Shown piece after piece: positions 38,691 through 47,295 of a DNA stretch of 47,299 nt (the stretch's first letter is position 1; each line of letters begins with the position of its first letter). Source of the stretch: Candidatus Aminicenantota bacterium (GTDB lineage Bacteria; Acidobacteriota; Aminicenantia; Aminicenantales; Aminicenantaceae); NCBI GenBank assembly GCA_011773465.1, contig WVXO01000070.1, positions 45,878 to 93,176 on the forward strand, in the 5' to 3' direction. A model generated the notes under the pieces. The model did not search any database, had not been told where the DNA came from, and saw only the letters and a list, made by a program, of their open reading frames with translations. The position numbers and the translations under genes were made by a program.

Positions 38691-39083
38691 ATGGAAAATA
38701 AAAAGACCACGCAAAAAGCAAAAACAGAGAAAAAAGAAAAAAAGCACCATAGTACTCTCGATGAATTGGGTGCCCAAGTAGAAAAGATCGCAGTAAAGAC
38801 CGCTGAATCGATCAAGAAAGTGATCGATAAAGCCATGGTCGCAAGAAACACAGTTCTGACCATACGCGTCAATGATGAAAGTAATGAGAAGCTGAGAATG
38901 TTAGTCGATGTTGGCTTGTTCAAAAGTCGCTCTGAGAGTGCAGCTTTTCTTATCCAGGAAGGCATAAAAAGCCAAGAAGCTCTTTTTGCTAAGATTACAA
39001 CCAAGTTAAAAAAAATAGATAAAATCAAAGACGAACTCAAGGATATCATATCTGAAGAAATGGAAAGCGAAAAAACTCCGTAA
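38691..39083 (+). CDS. ribbon-helix-helix DNA-binding protein
   Basis: This 130-residue protein has a lysine-rich N terminus (KKTTQKAKTEKKEKKHHS), a helix (VEKIAVKTAESIKKVIDKA), then a CopG/Arc-like fold: strand NTVLTIRVND followed by helices NEKLRMLVDVGLFKSRSESA and AAFLIQEGI. The C-terminal helix is charged. It is likely a dimeric repressor. GAGAGG precedes the ATG. No toxin or antitoxin gene follows, so it is probably a stand-alone regulator that could control itself through the palindrome upstream. A nucleoid-associated role is an alternative given the basic N terminus. Confidence 0.78.
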   Translation: MENKKTTQKAKTEKKEKKHHSTLDELGAQVEKIAVKTAESIKKVIDKAMVARNTVLTIRVNDESNEKLRMLVDVGLFKSRSESAAFLIQEGIKSQEALFAKITTKLKKIDKIKDELKDIISEEMESEKTP

Positions 39084-39165
39084 GGACCTGACTCATCGAG
39101 CCAATCTTTTTTTCTCAAATTTGGCATTTGATTTACAAAATCCATTTATTAGTATATTTAAAAAT

Positions 39166-39190
39166 GTGGGCTTGATGAATCAAGCCCCTT
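39166..39190. repeat. family D palindrome
   Basis: GTGGGCTTGATGAATCAAGCCCC lies between the ribbon-helix-helix gene and the DUF4783-like gene. On the minus strand it is followed by ACATTTTT. Confidence 0.65.
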
Positions 39191-39286
39191 CAAAAAAACC
39201 AAATATCTTGCGCATGAGTTCGATTATCAAATCCTCACTTTTTGCCTCCTTGCCTAATTAACTAAAGCTATGATAATATTTTTTTT

Positions 39287-39748
39287 GTGGCAAATCTCAA
39301 CATCGTTCTTTTAACCGTACTCGTCTCCTTGCTTCCCGCAACAGCTCAGGATATAGAAAAAGCATTCCTCCAAAACAATCCTAAAATTCTCTACTCTCTC
39401 TTCTCAGCCAAAAGTTCTATAAATATTTCTCTTCCGGAGCCTATTTCTTTTTCAGATCAGCTTTCTAATCAACAAGCATATTTTCTCTTCCGCAGAATAT
39501 TTTCCGCCTTCACGACCTTTGAATTCTATTCAGAGAAGGAGCTCCCTTCTGACCTTGAAAATCAATACTTTATCTTTAAGGCCAGGTGGTCTTTTAGGGA
39601 TAATAAGAACAATAACCAGTATGTCATTCATATCTTCTTTTACCTGATGAAAGAAAAGAGCGGTGTTTCTCCATTTAAGCAAAGTCAGAAAAATGAAAAT
39701 TCCAAAAACACTTGGAAAATAATAGAAATTAAGGCAGAGAAAATTTGA
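39287..39748 (+). CDS. DUF4783-like secreted protein
   Basis: The 153-residue product has a signal peptide (NIVLLTVLVSLLPATA) and a mature part reading AQDIEKAFLQNNPKILYSLF, then SNQQAYFLFRRIFS and TWKIIEIKAEKI, which resembles the DUF4783 cone-like fold. The start is GTG 39287 with no ribosome site. An ATG at 39270 would be in frame only if the T8 run had nine T. A weak -10 just upstream could give a leaderless mRNA. The stop overlaps the kinase start (TTGA), so it is translated with the kinase and could be its periplasmic partner; that is inference. Confidence 0.7.
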   Translation: MANLNIVLLTVLVSLLPATAQDIEKAFLQNNPKILYSLFSAKSSINISLPEPISFSDQLSNQQAYFLFRRIFSAFTTFEFYSEKELPSDLENQYFIFKARWSFRDNKNNNQYVIHIFFYLMKEKSGVSPFKQSQKNENSKNTWKIIEIKAEKI

Positions 39749-42700
39749 ATATTTTTAGAAGACCAATAAGAGAATCAATAAAAAAAGAAGGATTTTTTTA
39801 CGCATTTATCTTAGGAACCGTGCTCTCCGCAATTATTTTAATTCTTTCCCTCTTTCTTCCCGCCTTCATTTCTTCAAGTTACTATCAAAAAAGCTTGGGC
39901 CAATTGAGAAGCCAGGCAAAGGCGATTAAAAGCGAGTTTTCGAGCGTCATTAGCGAAATAGACCAGAAACAAAAATTAATCTTAGGTTCTCCTTTCCCTG
40001 GAGAAAAAGAGGAAATATTCAATCTGTTCAAAAAATTAGACTTAAACAAAGAAAAAGAAGGGATCAGCTACCTCAACAATCAAGGAGATCTCATCCTGTG
40101 GTTGGGAAACGTCGTTGACCCGATGAAGGCTCTATTCTCTGAGGAAGAAAAAGTCAACTTTTTTCAGCAGCAATCTTCTTTCCTCATCCAACACAAAGCC
40201 TCTGTCTATATAGTTTCTCTCCAGAAAGTGAGAAGGGATGAATACGTCATCTTCTATCGCCTTTTAGCCTTCTCGCCCCAATTTAAAGCCCCGTACCTCA
40301 AGGAATATCAATTCTTAAAAGCAAGACTTCTGAGCAACAGTGCTATTTATTACTGGGATTTTCGAGAAGATGTTTCAGGGCTTGAAAAACTCTTCACCAG
40401 GCACAAGGACGAATACTTCGGCCAGCCAAGACTCGAGGGCGAGATTCAACCGATACTTTTTCCCTTGAGGAACGAAAAGAATAAAATAGTCGCTACTGTA
40501 ACGCTCAGCTCTCCAGCTCTCCCGGCAAAAATTTCAAGCCAGAAAGAAAATTTTCTTCTTGTTTTTTATCTACTCCTCGGGACCTCGCTTCTCTCTCTTC
40601 TCATCTATTTTGTTAAATCCCCCTCTTTTTACAGGGAAAGAAAACCTTTGCCTGGCTTACTAATTATTCTGATCTTGATAGGACTAAGGTTCATTTTTTT
40701 CCCTTTAAGCAATTTGGAAAAAATCCAATCCCTTCCTTTTTTTTCTCCCTCTTCAGCAAGCTTTCTATCTCTCTGGAACCTCACCAAATCTCCGGGAGAT
40801 ATTTTTCTTACTTCTTTCTTTCTCTTTTTAATCATGGGCTGCTTAGTTGTCTATTCCCGAGATCTTCTGGAGAGCAAAAAAATAAAATCCCCTCTCCTAA
40901 TTTCTCTGGCAGTAAATTCCACTCTTATTTTCACTTCGCTGTTTTTTATCTTTGTCTTTCAAGAAATCCTGTTTCGTCTTGTTTATCACTCCAACATAAA
41001 CCTGCTTCGTTTTTCTTTCAATCCTTCTTTTTTCTTTCTTCACCTCAGCATCCTTCTTTTTTTCCTCATCCTCTTTTTTGCAATCTTCATCGGGTTAAGA
41101 GTCGCTTCACTCTATTCCTCGAACCTTCTTTTGCCTCTTCTTATTCTCTTACTGCAGTTTGGGGGCTACCTTCTGCTTTTTAAGGATAGGAATATTCCTC
41201 TGCTTTTTTTCCTCCAAGCATCGATCATCGTTTCTACCTTATTTCTTTCTTTCTTCCCCACGCTCATAAAAAGAAAAGAAGTTTTATTTTCAGCTTTTCT
41301 TTTATGTGCACTATTCATATACACCTCTCTCCACTACTCTTCTTCAAGCCGAAACCGGTCTCTTGTTCAGGATTCTCTTCAAAATATCATAAAATCCCAG
41401 GAGCCCTGGGGAATCTTTTTATTAAACCAGTCCTTACCTGAAATCGACGAACAGCAAGAATCAATAGTCTCTTTTCTCCGCAGTAATGAACCTTATGATC
41501 TAGCCCACTCTCTTTGGGAAAGGACTCTTGTCGCAAAATTTAACTGGTATTCGAGTTTAGAGATATTGAGCCCTAGAGGAAAGCTTCTCTCCCGCTTCTC
41601 TTTAAATGTTCCCAAGCTTTATGGTATTGATCTTGACCTTCCCCTCAGCCAAGAATGGTCCATATCCCATCTGAGTATTCCCTTTATGGGTGAAGCAAAA
41701 GATTTTCTCCTCGCGTACAAAGACTGGCATGAAGAAGAGAACCATCTGGGGAGAACAATTCTCTACCTTTCGATCGATTACGACATGCTCCCCTTTCTCT
41801 ATTCAGCCAATCCATATTTTGAACTTCTGAGAGTGACTTCCATCCCCTCTCTTAATCAGTTTAACTTTGGCTTTGCAATTTTTGATCCAGAGGGAAAATT
41901 ACTCTTCAATCCCAACAAGATATCCTCGGGCATCGCTCCAGCTGTCTTGGGGAAAATCGAAACTTCGGAGGACTCCCTTTGGTCATTTTTTATAGACAAA
42001 AAGAGAAAATTCCAATCTTTTTATTTCAGGAAAGACAACAGAATATACTCTCTCTTCATACCGAAAAAAAATTTCTTCAATTATTCTTCAGAATTCATAA
42101 AGCTTCTCTTCTTCTATCTTGGATTCTCTCTCTTTTTCCTGTTTCTTGTATCACTTGCCTCAGGGAAGAAAATCAGAAATCCATTCTGGTCTTTCTCAAA
42201 CCGTGTTTATATATCTTTTGCTGCCATAGCCCTTATCCCTCTTCTAGCTTTCACTTTTTTCAGCAGAAGCTTTTTCGGGCAGATCTTTACCCAACAGTTT
42301 AAGGAGAAGGCCGAAGCCCAGGCAAATTTCGCCCTGCGTTTAGTGGATGAATTTTTTCTCCTCCAGCGAGAGGAGATGGTTTCACTTACTCTTCCTCCTG
42401 AAGACGTGGTTCTATCGATAAGCTCTACCATTTCAAATGATGTGAATCTATACCAGGATGGGAAGCTCATCTCTTCTAGCCGGCGAGAATTTTTTGATTA
42501 TGGACTTCTCCCCGAGCTTATAGATGGTGAAATCTATTATAAAATTCAGTATGAGAACAATCCTTTCTATACCCAAACTCAAAAAATAGGTGATTACTCC
42601 TTCCACAATATCACCACTCCCTATTTTCTTGGGAACTCTCTCCTTCTCATCTCTCTTCCCTTTCCCTTAGAGCAGGAAGAAATATCAAAAGCCACTGAAG

Positions 42701-43620
42701 ATTTGATTGAATTTCTATTTTTTATTTCTGTCTTTTTTATAGCCGTTGTCCTTATTTTTGCACGAGGGATAGGAAGCACGGTCATAACTCCCGTAAAAAA
42801 GCTTCTGAAAGGGACACAAGAGGTGGGCTCGGGAAACCTTGAAATATCTATCCTCCATAAGCCTCAGGACGAGATGAAAACTTTAATTGATGGCTTTAAC
42901 GCAATGGTCGAAAATCTGAAAAAACACCAGCAAGATTTGGCAGACATGAGTAAGAAAGTAGCCTGGGCAGAAATGGCTCGAAAAGTCGCTCACGAAGTTA
43001 AAAATCCTCTGACTCCGATCCAGCTCTCAGCAGAGCATCTATTAAGAGTTTATCAGGATAAAAAGGAAGACTTTGATAAGGCTTTGAAGGAGTCAGCCTC
43101 TTACATTATCAAAGAAGTGGAAAACCTAAGAAAAATTGCCCAGGAATTCTTGGAGACTTCAAAAGAAAAATCTCTTCAAATAGAATCGTTCGACCTGAAA
43201 GAACTTATGCTGGAAACGGTTGCTCCTTATAAAAAAATGCTTTCAGAAAGAATCAAATTCAAAGAAAAATACGAAGGCCGAGATTTTCATTTTATAGGAG
43301 ACAAAGGCAGAATAAAAATTGTGTTAAGAAACATTCTCACAAATGCCATTGAAGCCATTCGAGGCAAAGGCGAGATCGAAATCAAGGCATCCAAAGGAAA
43401 AGCAGGGATAACGTTCGAAATCAAAGATACAGGAATTGGCATGGAAAAGGAGATGCTTAAGAGAATTTTTGATCGCGATTTCTCGACAAAAGACGTTGGA
43501 ACAGGTCTTGGCCTACCTATCGCCAAAAAGATAATAGAAGACCATGGAGGATCGATTAAGGCGTCGAGCGAAGAAAACAAGGGGACTAAAATTTCAATAA
43601 AGCTACCTCAACAGGAATAA
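39745..43620 (+). CDS. large multi-pass sensor histidine kinase (NtrY-like)
   Basis: This 1291-residue membrane kinase starts at TTG 39745. Hydrophobic segments indicate about ten membrane helices: one near residue 25, a cluster from about 265 to 540, a pair near 775-830 and one near 1000. They frame two large extracytoplasmic parts. A HAMP domain (TPVKKLLKGTQEVGSGNLEI) precedes the dimerisation helix with the phospho-acceptor His at residue 1083 (ARKVAHEVKNPLTPIQLSAE). The ATPase domain has NAIEAIRGKG (N box), DTGIGMEKE (G1) and GTGLGLPIAKKI (G2). The KNPLTPIQLSAE signature is the NtrY type. No response regulator is adjacent. Confidence 0.92.
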   Translation: MNIFRRPIRESIKKEGFFYAFILGTVLSAIILILSLFLPAFISSSYYQKSLGQLRSQAKAIKSEFSSVISEIDQKQKLILGSPFPGEKEEIFNLFKKLDLNKEKEGISYLNNQGDLILWLGNVVDPMKALFSEEEKVNFFQQQSSFLIQHKASVYIVSLQKVRRDEYVIFYRLLAFSPQFKAPYLKEYQFLKARLLSNSAIYYWDFREDVSGLEKLFTRHKDEYFGQPRLEGEIQPILFPLRNEKNKIVATVTLSSPALPAKISSQKENFLLVFYLLLGTSLLSLLIYFVKSPSFYRERKPLPGLLIILILIGLRFIFFPLSNLEKIQSLPFFSPSSASFLSLWNLTKSPGDIFLTSFFLFLIMGCLVVYSRDLLESKKIKSPLLISLAVNSTLIFTSLFFIFVFQEILFRLVYHSNINLLRFSFNPSFFFLHLSILLFFLILFFAIFIGLRVASLYSSNLLLPLLILLLQFGGYLLLFKDRNIPLLFFLQASIIVSTLFLSFFPTLIKRKEVLFSAFLLCALFIYTSLHYSSSSRNRSLVQDSLQNIIKSQEPWGIFLLNQSLPEIDEQQESIVSFLRSNEPYDLAHSLWERTLVAKFNWYSSLEILSPRGKLLSRFSLNVPKLYGIDLDLPLSQEWSISHLSIPFMGEAKDFLLAYKDWHEEENHLGRTILYLSIDYDMLPFLYSANPYFELLRVTSIPSLNQFNFGFAIFDPEGKLLFNPNKISSGIAPAVLGKIETSEDSLWSFFIDKKRKFQSFYFRKDNRIYSLFIPKKNFFNYSSEFIKLLFFYLGFSLFFLFLVSLASGKKIRNPFWSFSNRVYISFAAIALIPLLAFTFFSRSFFGQIFTQQFKEKAEAQANFALRLVDEFFLLQREEMVSLTLPPEDVVLSISSTISNDVNLYQDGKLISSSRREFFDYGLLPELIDGEIYYKIQYENNPFYTQTQKIGDYSFHNITTPYFLGNSLLLISLPFPLEQEEISKATEDLIEFLFFISVFFIAVVLIFARGIGSTVITPVKKLLKGTQEVGSGNLEISILHKPQDEMKTLIDGFNAMVENLKKHQQDLADMSKKVAWAEMARKVAHEVKNPLTPIQLSAEHLLRVYQDKKEDFDKALKESASYIIKEVENLRKIAQEFLETSKEKSLQIESFDLKELMLETVAPYKKMLSERIKFKEKYEGRDFHFIGDKGRIKIVLRNILTNAIEAIRGKGEIEIKASKGKAGITFEIKDTGIGMEKEMLKRIFDRDFSTKDVGTGLGLPIAKKIIEDHGGSIKASSEENKGTKISIKLPQQE

Positions 43621-43643
43621 GTCTGAATAAAGGAGTCTGAGGA

Positions 43644-44150
43644 ATGACGAAAATCTTGGTCACTTACTTAAGCCAGACCGGGAACACCAAAAAGATAGCC
43701 GAAGCAATTTTTGAAAGCCTCGAAAGAGATAAGACCATAGAACCTATTGATGAAGTTCAAGAGATAGAGGACTACAGTCTTATTTTCATAGGTTTCCCTG
43801 TGCATTCTCACAGTGTTCCTTTCAAGATCGAAAGTTTTCTCCGAAAAATCCCTCAGGGCAAAAAAATCGCTCTCTTCTCAACTCATGGCTCACTGCCAGG
43901 TAGCCGTCTGGCAAGAGAAGCTTTAGAGCATGCTGCTGTCATCGTTTCCAAGGCAAAAGTTCTAGGCACCTTTTCTTGTCGAGGGAAAGTCTCCATGGCT
44001 GCCCTTGAATTTTTGAGCAAATCTCCAGAACACAAAGCCTGGACAGAAATGGCCGCCTCATCCCAGACTCATCCTGATGAGGGAGACATAGAAGACGCCA
44101 AATCCTTTGCCAAATGGATCATGACTCTCAGCACTCAGGATCAGGTGTAA
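43644..44150 (+). CDS. flavodoxin-family protein
   Basis: This 168-residue FMN protein carries electrons or acts as a quinone-type reductase. The phosphate-binding loop is LSQTGNTKK (9-17), followed by LIFIGFPVHSHSVPFKIESF and FSTHGSLPG. The aromatic isoalloxazine stacking residues are not obvious. The start ATG is at 43644, 23 bases after the kinase stop, with AAAGGAG upstream; they may share a transcript. It has an intact paralogue relic downstream at 44290-44337. Confidence 0.85.
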   Translation: MTKILVTYLSQTGNTKKIAEAIFESLERDKTIEPIDEVQEIEDYSLIFIGFPVHSHSVPFKIESFLRKIPQGKKIALFSTHGSLPGSRLAREALEHAAVIVSKAKVLGTFSCRGKVSMAALEFLSKSPEHKAWTEMAASSQTHPDEGDIEDAKSFAKWIMTLSTQDQV

Positions 44151-44213
44151 ACTACTTAGTTCCGGTTTTCAACATAAATGGGATCTGTCCTCATTTCTTG
44201 AACGACTACAAAC

Positions 44214-44283
44214 AAAAATGGGGCCAGGCCCCATTTTTTCCTAACTTTGTTGGCGGCCAAGAAATGGGGCCTGGCCCCATTTC
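44214..44283. terminator. double family A palindrome, probable two-way terminator
   Basis: AAAAATGGGGCC-A-GGCCCCATTTTTT (44214-44239) folds into a strong stem with a T tract on both strands, and GAAATGGGGCCTGGCCCCATTTC (44261-44283) repeats it. They lie between the convergent flavodoxin and CapA genes, exactly where a bidirectional terminator is needed. Sequence-wise they belong to the same repeat family as copies elsewhere. Confidence 0.7.
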
Positions 44284-44289
44284 TGCCAA

Positions 44290-44337
44290 GAGTTTTGGGT
44301 GCCTTTGCTTGCAGAGGGAAAGTCTCGATAGCTACTT
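44290..44337 (+). pseudogene. relic of a second flavodoxin gene
   Basis: Read in one frame, GTT TTG GGT GCC and onward give VLGAFACRGKVSIATY. The intact neighbour has VLGTFSCRGKVSMAAL at the matching place (nucleotides 43964-44011), and about three quarters of 42 bases agree. Sequence similarity stops abruptly on both sides, at the family A repeat on the left and near the CapA stop on the right. It is a fossil piece and cannot be a gene. Confidence 0.6.
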
Positions 44338-45705
44338 ACCGCGTTTTTTTTCAGGGATTCTGACTATTCCTATCCCATCCTTGAAATCGATTGTTGTGCC
44401 GAAAGGCTTGGAGAGGCGCTTAAGGTCCAAGATTATCTTTTTACTGAGGTCCGCTCCGGCCAGCAGCGGACGGCCTCGAACGGTACGGGGCTTCCCAAAG
44501 CCAAGCGAGATGGGATAAAGCCTGAGTGCGATGAGCTCTTTTCCTTTCCAGACCGGAGCAGCAATAACTGACTCCCAGTACTCGGGTGTGGCTGGAAATC
44601 CCCGGCGATCCTTGCCATAACGTGCATCGTTAAAATCGGCCACATGAGCCTCAGGTCCGAGACTGTAGCGCTCGTAATTTTCAGGGGGTAGCCTTAGGAG
44701 AGTTTCATTCTGAAGCATGAAATTTGCCAGGCTGTAAAAAATGGGTTTTCCTTTGTAGATCTCTATACCGCGAAGCAAGTGGGGACCATGCCCTACGAAA
44801 ACGTCAGCCCCGGCATCAATCATGGCCCGGGCAAATGAGACTATAAATTTTGCCGGTTCAAATCGGCTTTTATCACTCTCATGAGCATGAATGGTTACAA
44901 TCGTATACTCAGCAAGCCTGCTGGCATTTCGAACCACAGAAGTAATTTCTTCCAGGTCTTCTTTGTTAAGCTCTGTTAGGATTTCAGTCTTATCTCCCAC
45001 AATAAAGCGATTTCGAAATATCCTCAGGCTATCTCCTTTTTCTGGAACACGCATCCCAATCTCTCGGAGAATCCCTCTCAACGTTTCGAACTTCTCGCGC
45101 GCCAAGATATAGGTGGTGGAATACCTGATTGGGTTCAATCCTGGCCTGGCTGGAATATCACCGCGGGTTTTTCCTGCTCTCACATGATCTGGATAGGTTG
45201 ATGAGCAGGAAATTAAAGCCACTCTTGCCTTTGCCGTTTCAAGAAACTTCGCCTCTCGAGCTTCAGGCAAGCTCTCTCCCACCCCCGCATTGACGAGGCC
45301 TGCGGCAACAGTGTACTTTGTTGTCAGGCGCATGCCCTCCACGCCGTAATCTCCCGTATGGTTGTTGGCTCGGGATAGCATGTCGAAGCCAGCCCAGGCT
45401 AGCTCATTGGCAAGTGCAGGATCAGCCCTCATGTAGGTTCCCCCACTCTGGTGCATTGGATAGGGTTCGTAATCGTGAAATAGCATCTCCAGGTTAGTGA
45501 ATGCTACATCCGCGGAGCGTATGAGCTCTATCATCTTGAGGAATGAAGGTTCATTATAAACGGACAGTCTCCGAGTGATGATAGAGTCTCCAGTTAGAGC
45601 CATAGTGAATGTATCTTTATCAGAAGTCTGCTCGCTCCAAACAAACGGAATCAAAAAGAGCCATAAGGTTAACACCAAAAAGCAGAGCATAAAGCGATTT
45701 TTCAT
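44332..45705 (-). CDS. CapA-family (poly-gamma-glutamate capsule type) metallophosphatase-like protein
   Basis: The start is ATG 45705 behind AAGGAGG; a longer frame begins 27 bases earlier. The 457-residue protein has a signal peptide (FMLCFLVLTLWLFLIPFVW) and the CapA domain: MALTGDSIITRR, VAFTNLEMLFHDYEP, SRANNHTGDYGVEGM, TIHAHESDKS and VFVGHGPHLLRGIEIYKG. CapA proteins are extracytoplasmic and tied to poly-gamma-glutamate export, though many have other uses. capB and capC are absent nearby, so capsule synthesis is not implied. It converges on the flavodoxin gene. Confidence 0.92.
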   Translation of the reverse strand: MKNRFMLCFLVLTLWLFLIPFVWSEQTSDKDTFTMALTGDSIITRRLSVYNEPSFLKMIELIRSADVAFTNLEMLFHDYEPYPMHQSGGTYMRADPALANELAWAGFDMLSRANNHTGDYGVEGMRLTTKYTVAAGLVNAGVGESLPEAREAKFLETAKARVALISCSSTYPDHVRAGKTRGDIPARPGLNPIRYSTTYILAREKFETLRGILREIGMRVPEKGDSLRIFRNRFIVGDKTEILTELNKEDLEEITSVVRNASRLAEYTIVTIHAHESDKSRFEPAKFIVSFARAMIDAGADVFVGHGPHLLRGIEIYKGKPIFYSLANFMLQNETLLRLPPENYERYSLGPEAHVADFNDARYGKDRRGFPATPEYWESVIAAPVWKGKELIALRLYPISLGFGKPRTVRGRPLLAGADLSKKIILDLKRLSKPFGTTIDFKDGIGIVRIPEKKRGK

Positions 45706-45882
45706 CAAACCCTCCTTAATATTGGCGATCATTCCTGATCAGGCTGTCTCCGTCTTTTACTATGGGGACCCTGCCCGTTTTTCCCATTTTTTCACAGAAT
45801 GAAGCTTAGATAAAGAGAAGAATAGTTGATTCTCTAGTTATTGCCTATGTGCTCAAGCAGTGTGATTGCCTAAAGCCCATTT

Positions 45883-46086
45883 CTAGATTAAACCTGGCTT
45901 CCACTGCCTTAATCGCTCCAGCGACTCAGTGCTGATTGTCCCTACAATCTTTTGCGCCCCGATCTGAAGGATTGCTTTTTGGGTTTCAGCTCTAGAGTAA
46001 TCTCCTCTAAGTTCCAGCTTTACTTCACCTTTTCTGACAGGAATCAAGGTTTTTTTGCCACCGACGAAAAGTGCAGAACCTTCCAT
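45883..46086 (-). CDS. C-terminal part of the membrane protein, after an in-frame TGA
   Basis: This 67-codon frame (GSALFVGGKKTLIPVRKGEV, AETQKAILQIGAQKIVGTIS, ERLRQWKPGLI) is in the same reading frame as the membrane protein upstream: VN, TGA, KGKLMEG. It has a globular, soluble look. It could initiate on its own at the ATG 46086 (AAGGGA upstream), but it more likely is the end of one longer protein whose Trp codon (TGG) became TGA. Confidence 0.5.
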   Translation of the reverse strand: MEGSALFVGGKKTLIPVRKGEVKLELRGDYSRAETQKAILQIGAQKIVGTISTESLERLRQWKPGLI

Positions 46087-46098
46087 GAGTTTCCCTTT

Positions 46099-47295
46099 TC
46101 AGTTCACTTCTTTAAAAGCTGTTTTGGCTTTCAACTCTACGATATTGCCTGTATCTCTGGCACTCGACGCCATTATCCTTTGAACAGCACTGTCAAGCTG
46201 AGCCAAAGCTTCCTTCGAAGGCTTTTCACCGGTTATGTAAGCAAAATGTTTATGGCGGTTGATACTCTGGACCCCCCAGACTATCTGCCAAATTCCCAAG
46301 ATAAAAAAGAAGTGAAAACCTTCGCCGCCTTCAGATACGTTAGCAATGGTAACTATCATATTCCAGACGCCGATAGTGATGAGGGCAATCCCGTCTACGA
46401 TTAATCCTTTAGGGCCAGGTGAGGCAATAATCCAGATCCCTTCCAAAAAAAGCAAAAAACCGATTACAGCCAAGATAGCATTTACTGGATTTTCCTCTGC
46501 TGTAGAAATCCCAAGAACAAAGGCTATAATACCAAAAATTATGCTTCCGACGCCTGCTGATCTGAGATGAGTCCAAATCACCTTAAAATCAGCAGTCTTG
46601 ATTAAATCGGATTTCTCAAATTCTGCGACCCTCGGTGTCAATGGTCCAACTTCAGGCTCTGGCCTGGGAGCAGGCGGTTCCCATTCGCTCCATGGCTGCT
46701 TCAGCCCTTGCCAAAACAGACCTCCAAATACTACTGACCCAATCAGTTTAAACAATAGAGTTATCAATTCTTCAGTGAAAACGAAAGCCATTCCTGGTTG
46801 CGCTGAACGTATACCGGCCAAGACAAAATGGTCAATTAGAATTGCCAAAAAATAACCTAAAATCAGCGCAAACCATAAAGGCCTTATGTGGCGCACTGCA
46901 AGAGAAAGTCCGATAACAAAAAGGAAAATACCGATAAATGAGTAGCCAAAGCCCTGCTGGAACTGCAAGCCTTGAATAGCGAAGAGAATTCCAGCTATTA
47001 GGCTCGAAATTAAAGAATAGGCTAAAGCGACTAAAGCTGCAGCGCCCCAAATATTCCGTATGAATCTAAAGATCAGGAGAATTACGCCTACCGGTACTAC
47101 ATTACTCAAAACCAAAAAAATCCAGTAAAAGGCTGGAACTGAGAACTCGCCAACGATGATCCATCTTAACGAAGCAACAAATCCAGCAGCAAGGATAGCA
47201 ACAAGAAAAGTTGACAAGCGTCCCCAACTAATAGACCATCTATCAACTCCAACCAGCCTTGAGAATAACCTCTCTTCTGAAATGTCTTCAGCCAC
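46099..47295 (-). CDS. multi-pass membrane protein of unknown function
   Basis: A 398-residue protein starting at GTG 47295, four bases from the window edge, so the true start may lie outside. It has about nine hydrophobic helices in two groups: residues 25-195 (FLVAILAAGFVASLRWIIVG, FIGIFLFVIGLSLAVRHIR) and 255-340 (GSIIFGIIAFVLGISTAEE, GIALITIGVWNMIVTIANV), split by a proline-rich linker (EWEPPAPRPEPEVGPLTPR). The C-terminal soluble tail ends TAFKEVN. The reading frame continues past the TGA for 71 more codons, implying one protein of about 470 residues. I do not recognise the family. Confidence 0.7.
   Translation of the reverse strand: MAEDISEERLFSRLVGVDRWSISWGRLSTFLVAILAAGFVASLRWIIVGEFSVPAFYWIFLVLSNVVPVGVILLIFRFIRNIWGAAALVALAYSLISSLIAGILFAIQGLQFQQGFGYSFIGIFLFVIGLSLAVRHIRPLWFALILGYFLAILIDHFVLAGIRSAQPGMAFVFTEELITLLFKLIGSVVFGGLFWQGLKQPWSEWEPPAPRPEPEVGPLTPRVAEFEKSDLIKTADFKVIWTHLRSAGVGSIIFGIIAFVLGISTAEENPVNAILAVIGFLLFLEGIWIIASPGPKGLIVDGIALITIGVWNMIVTIANVSEGGEGFHFFFILGIWQIVWGVQSINRHKHFAYITGEKPSKEALAQLDSAVQRIMASSARDTGNIVELKAKTAFKEVN

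Noticed and set aside
46060-46101. Selenocysteine reading of the TGA in the membrane protein
   Set aside because: The downstream stem does not resemble a bacterial SECIS element and no selenocysteine genes are present; a mutated Trp codon is simpler.
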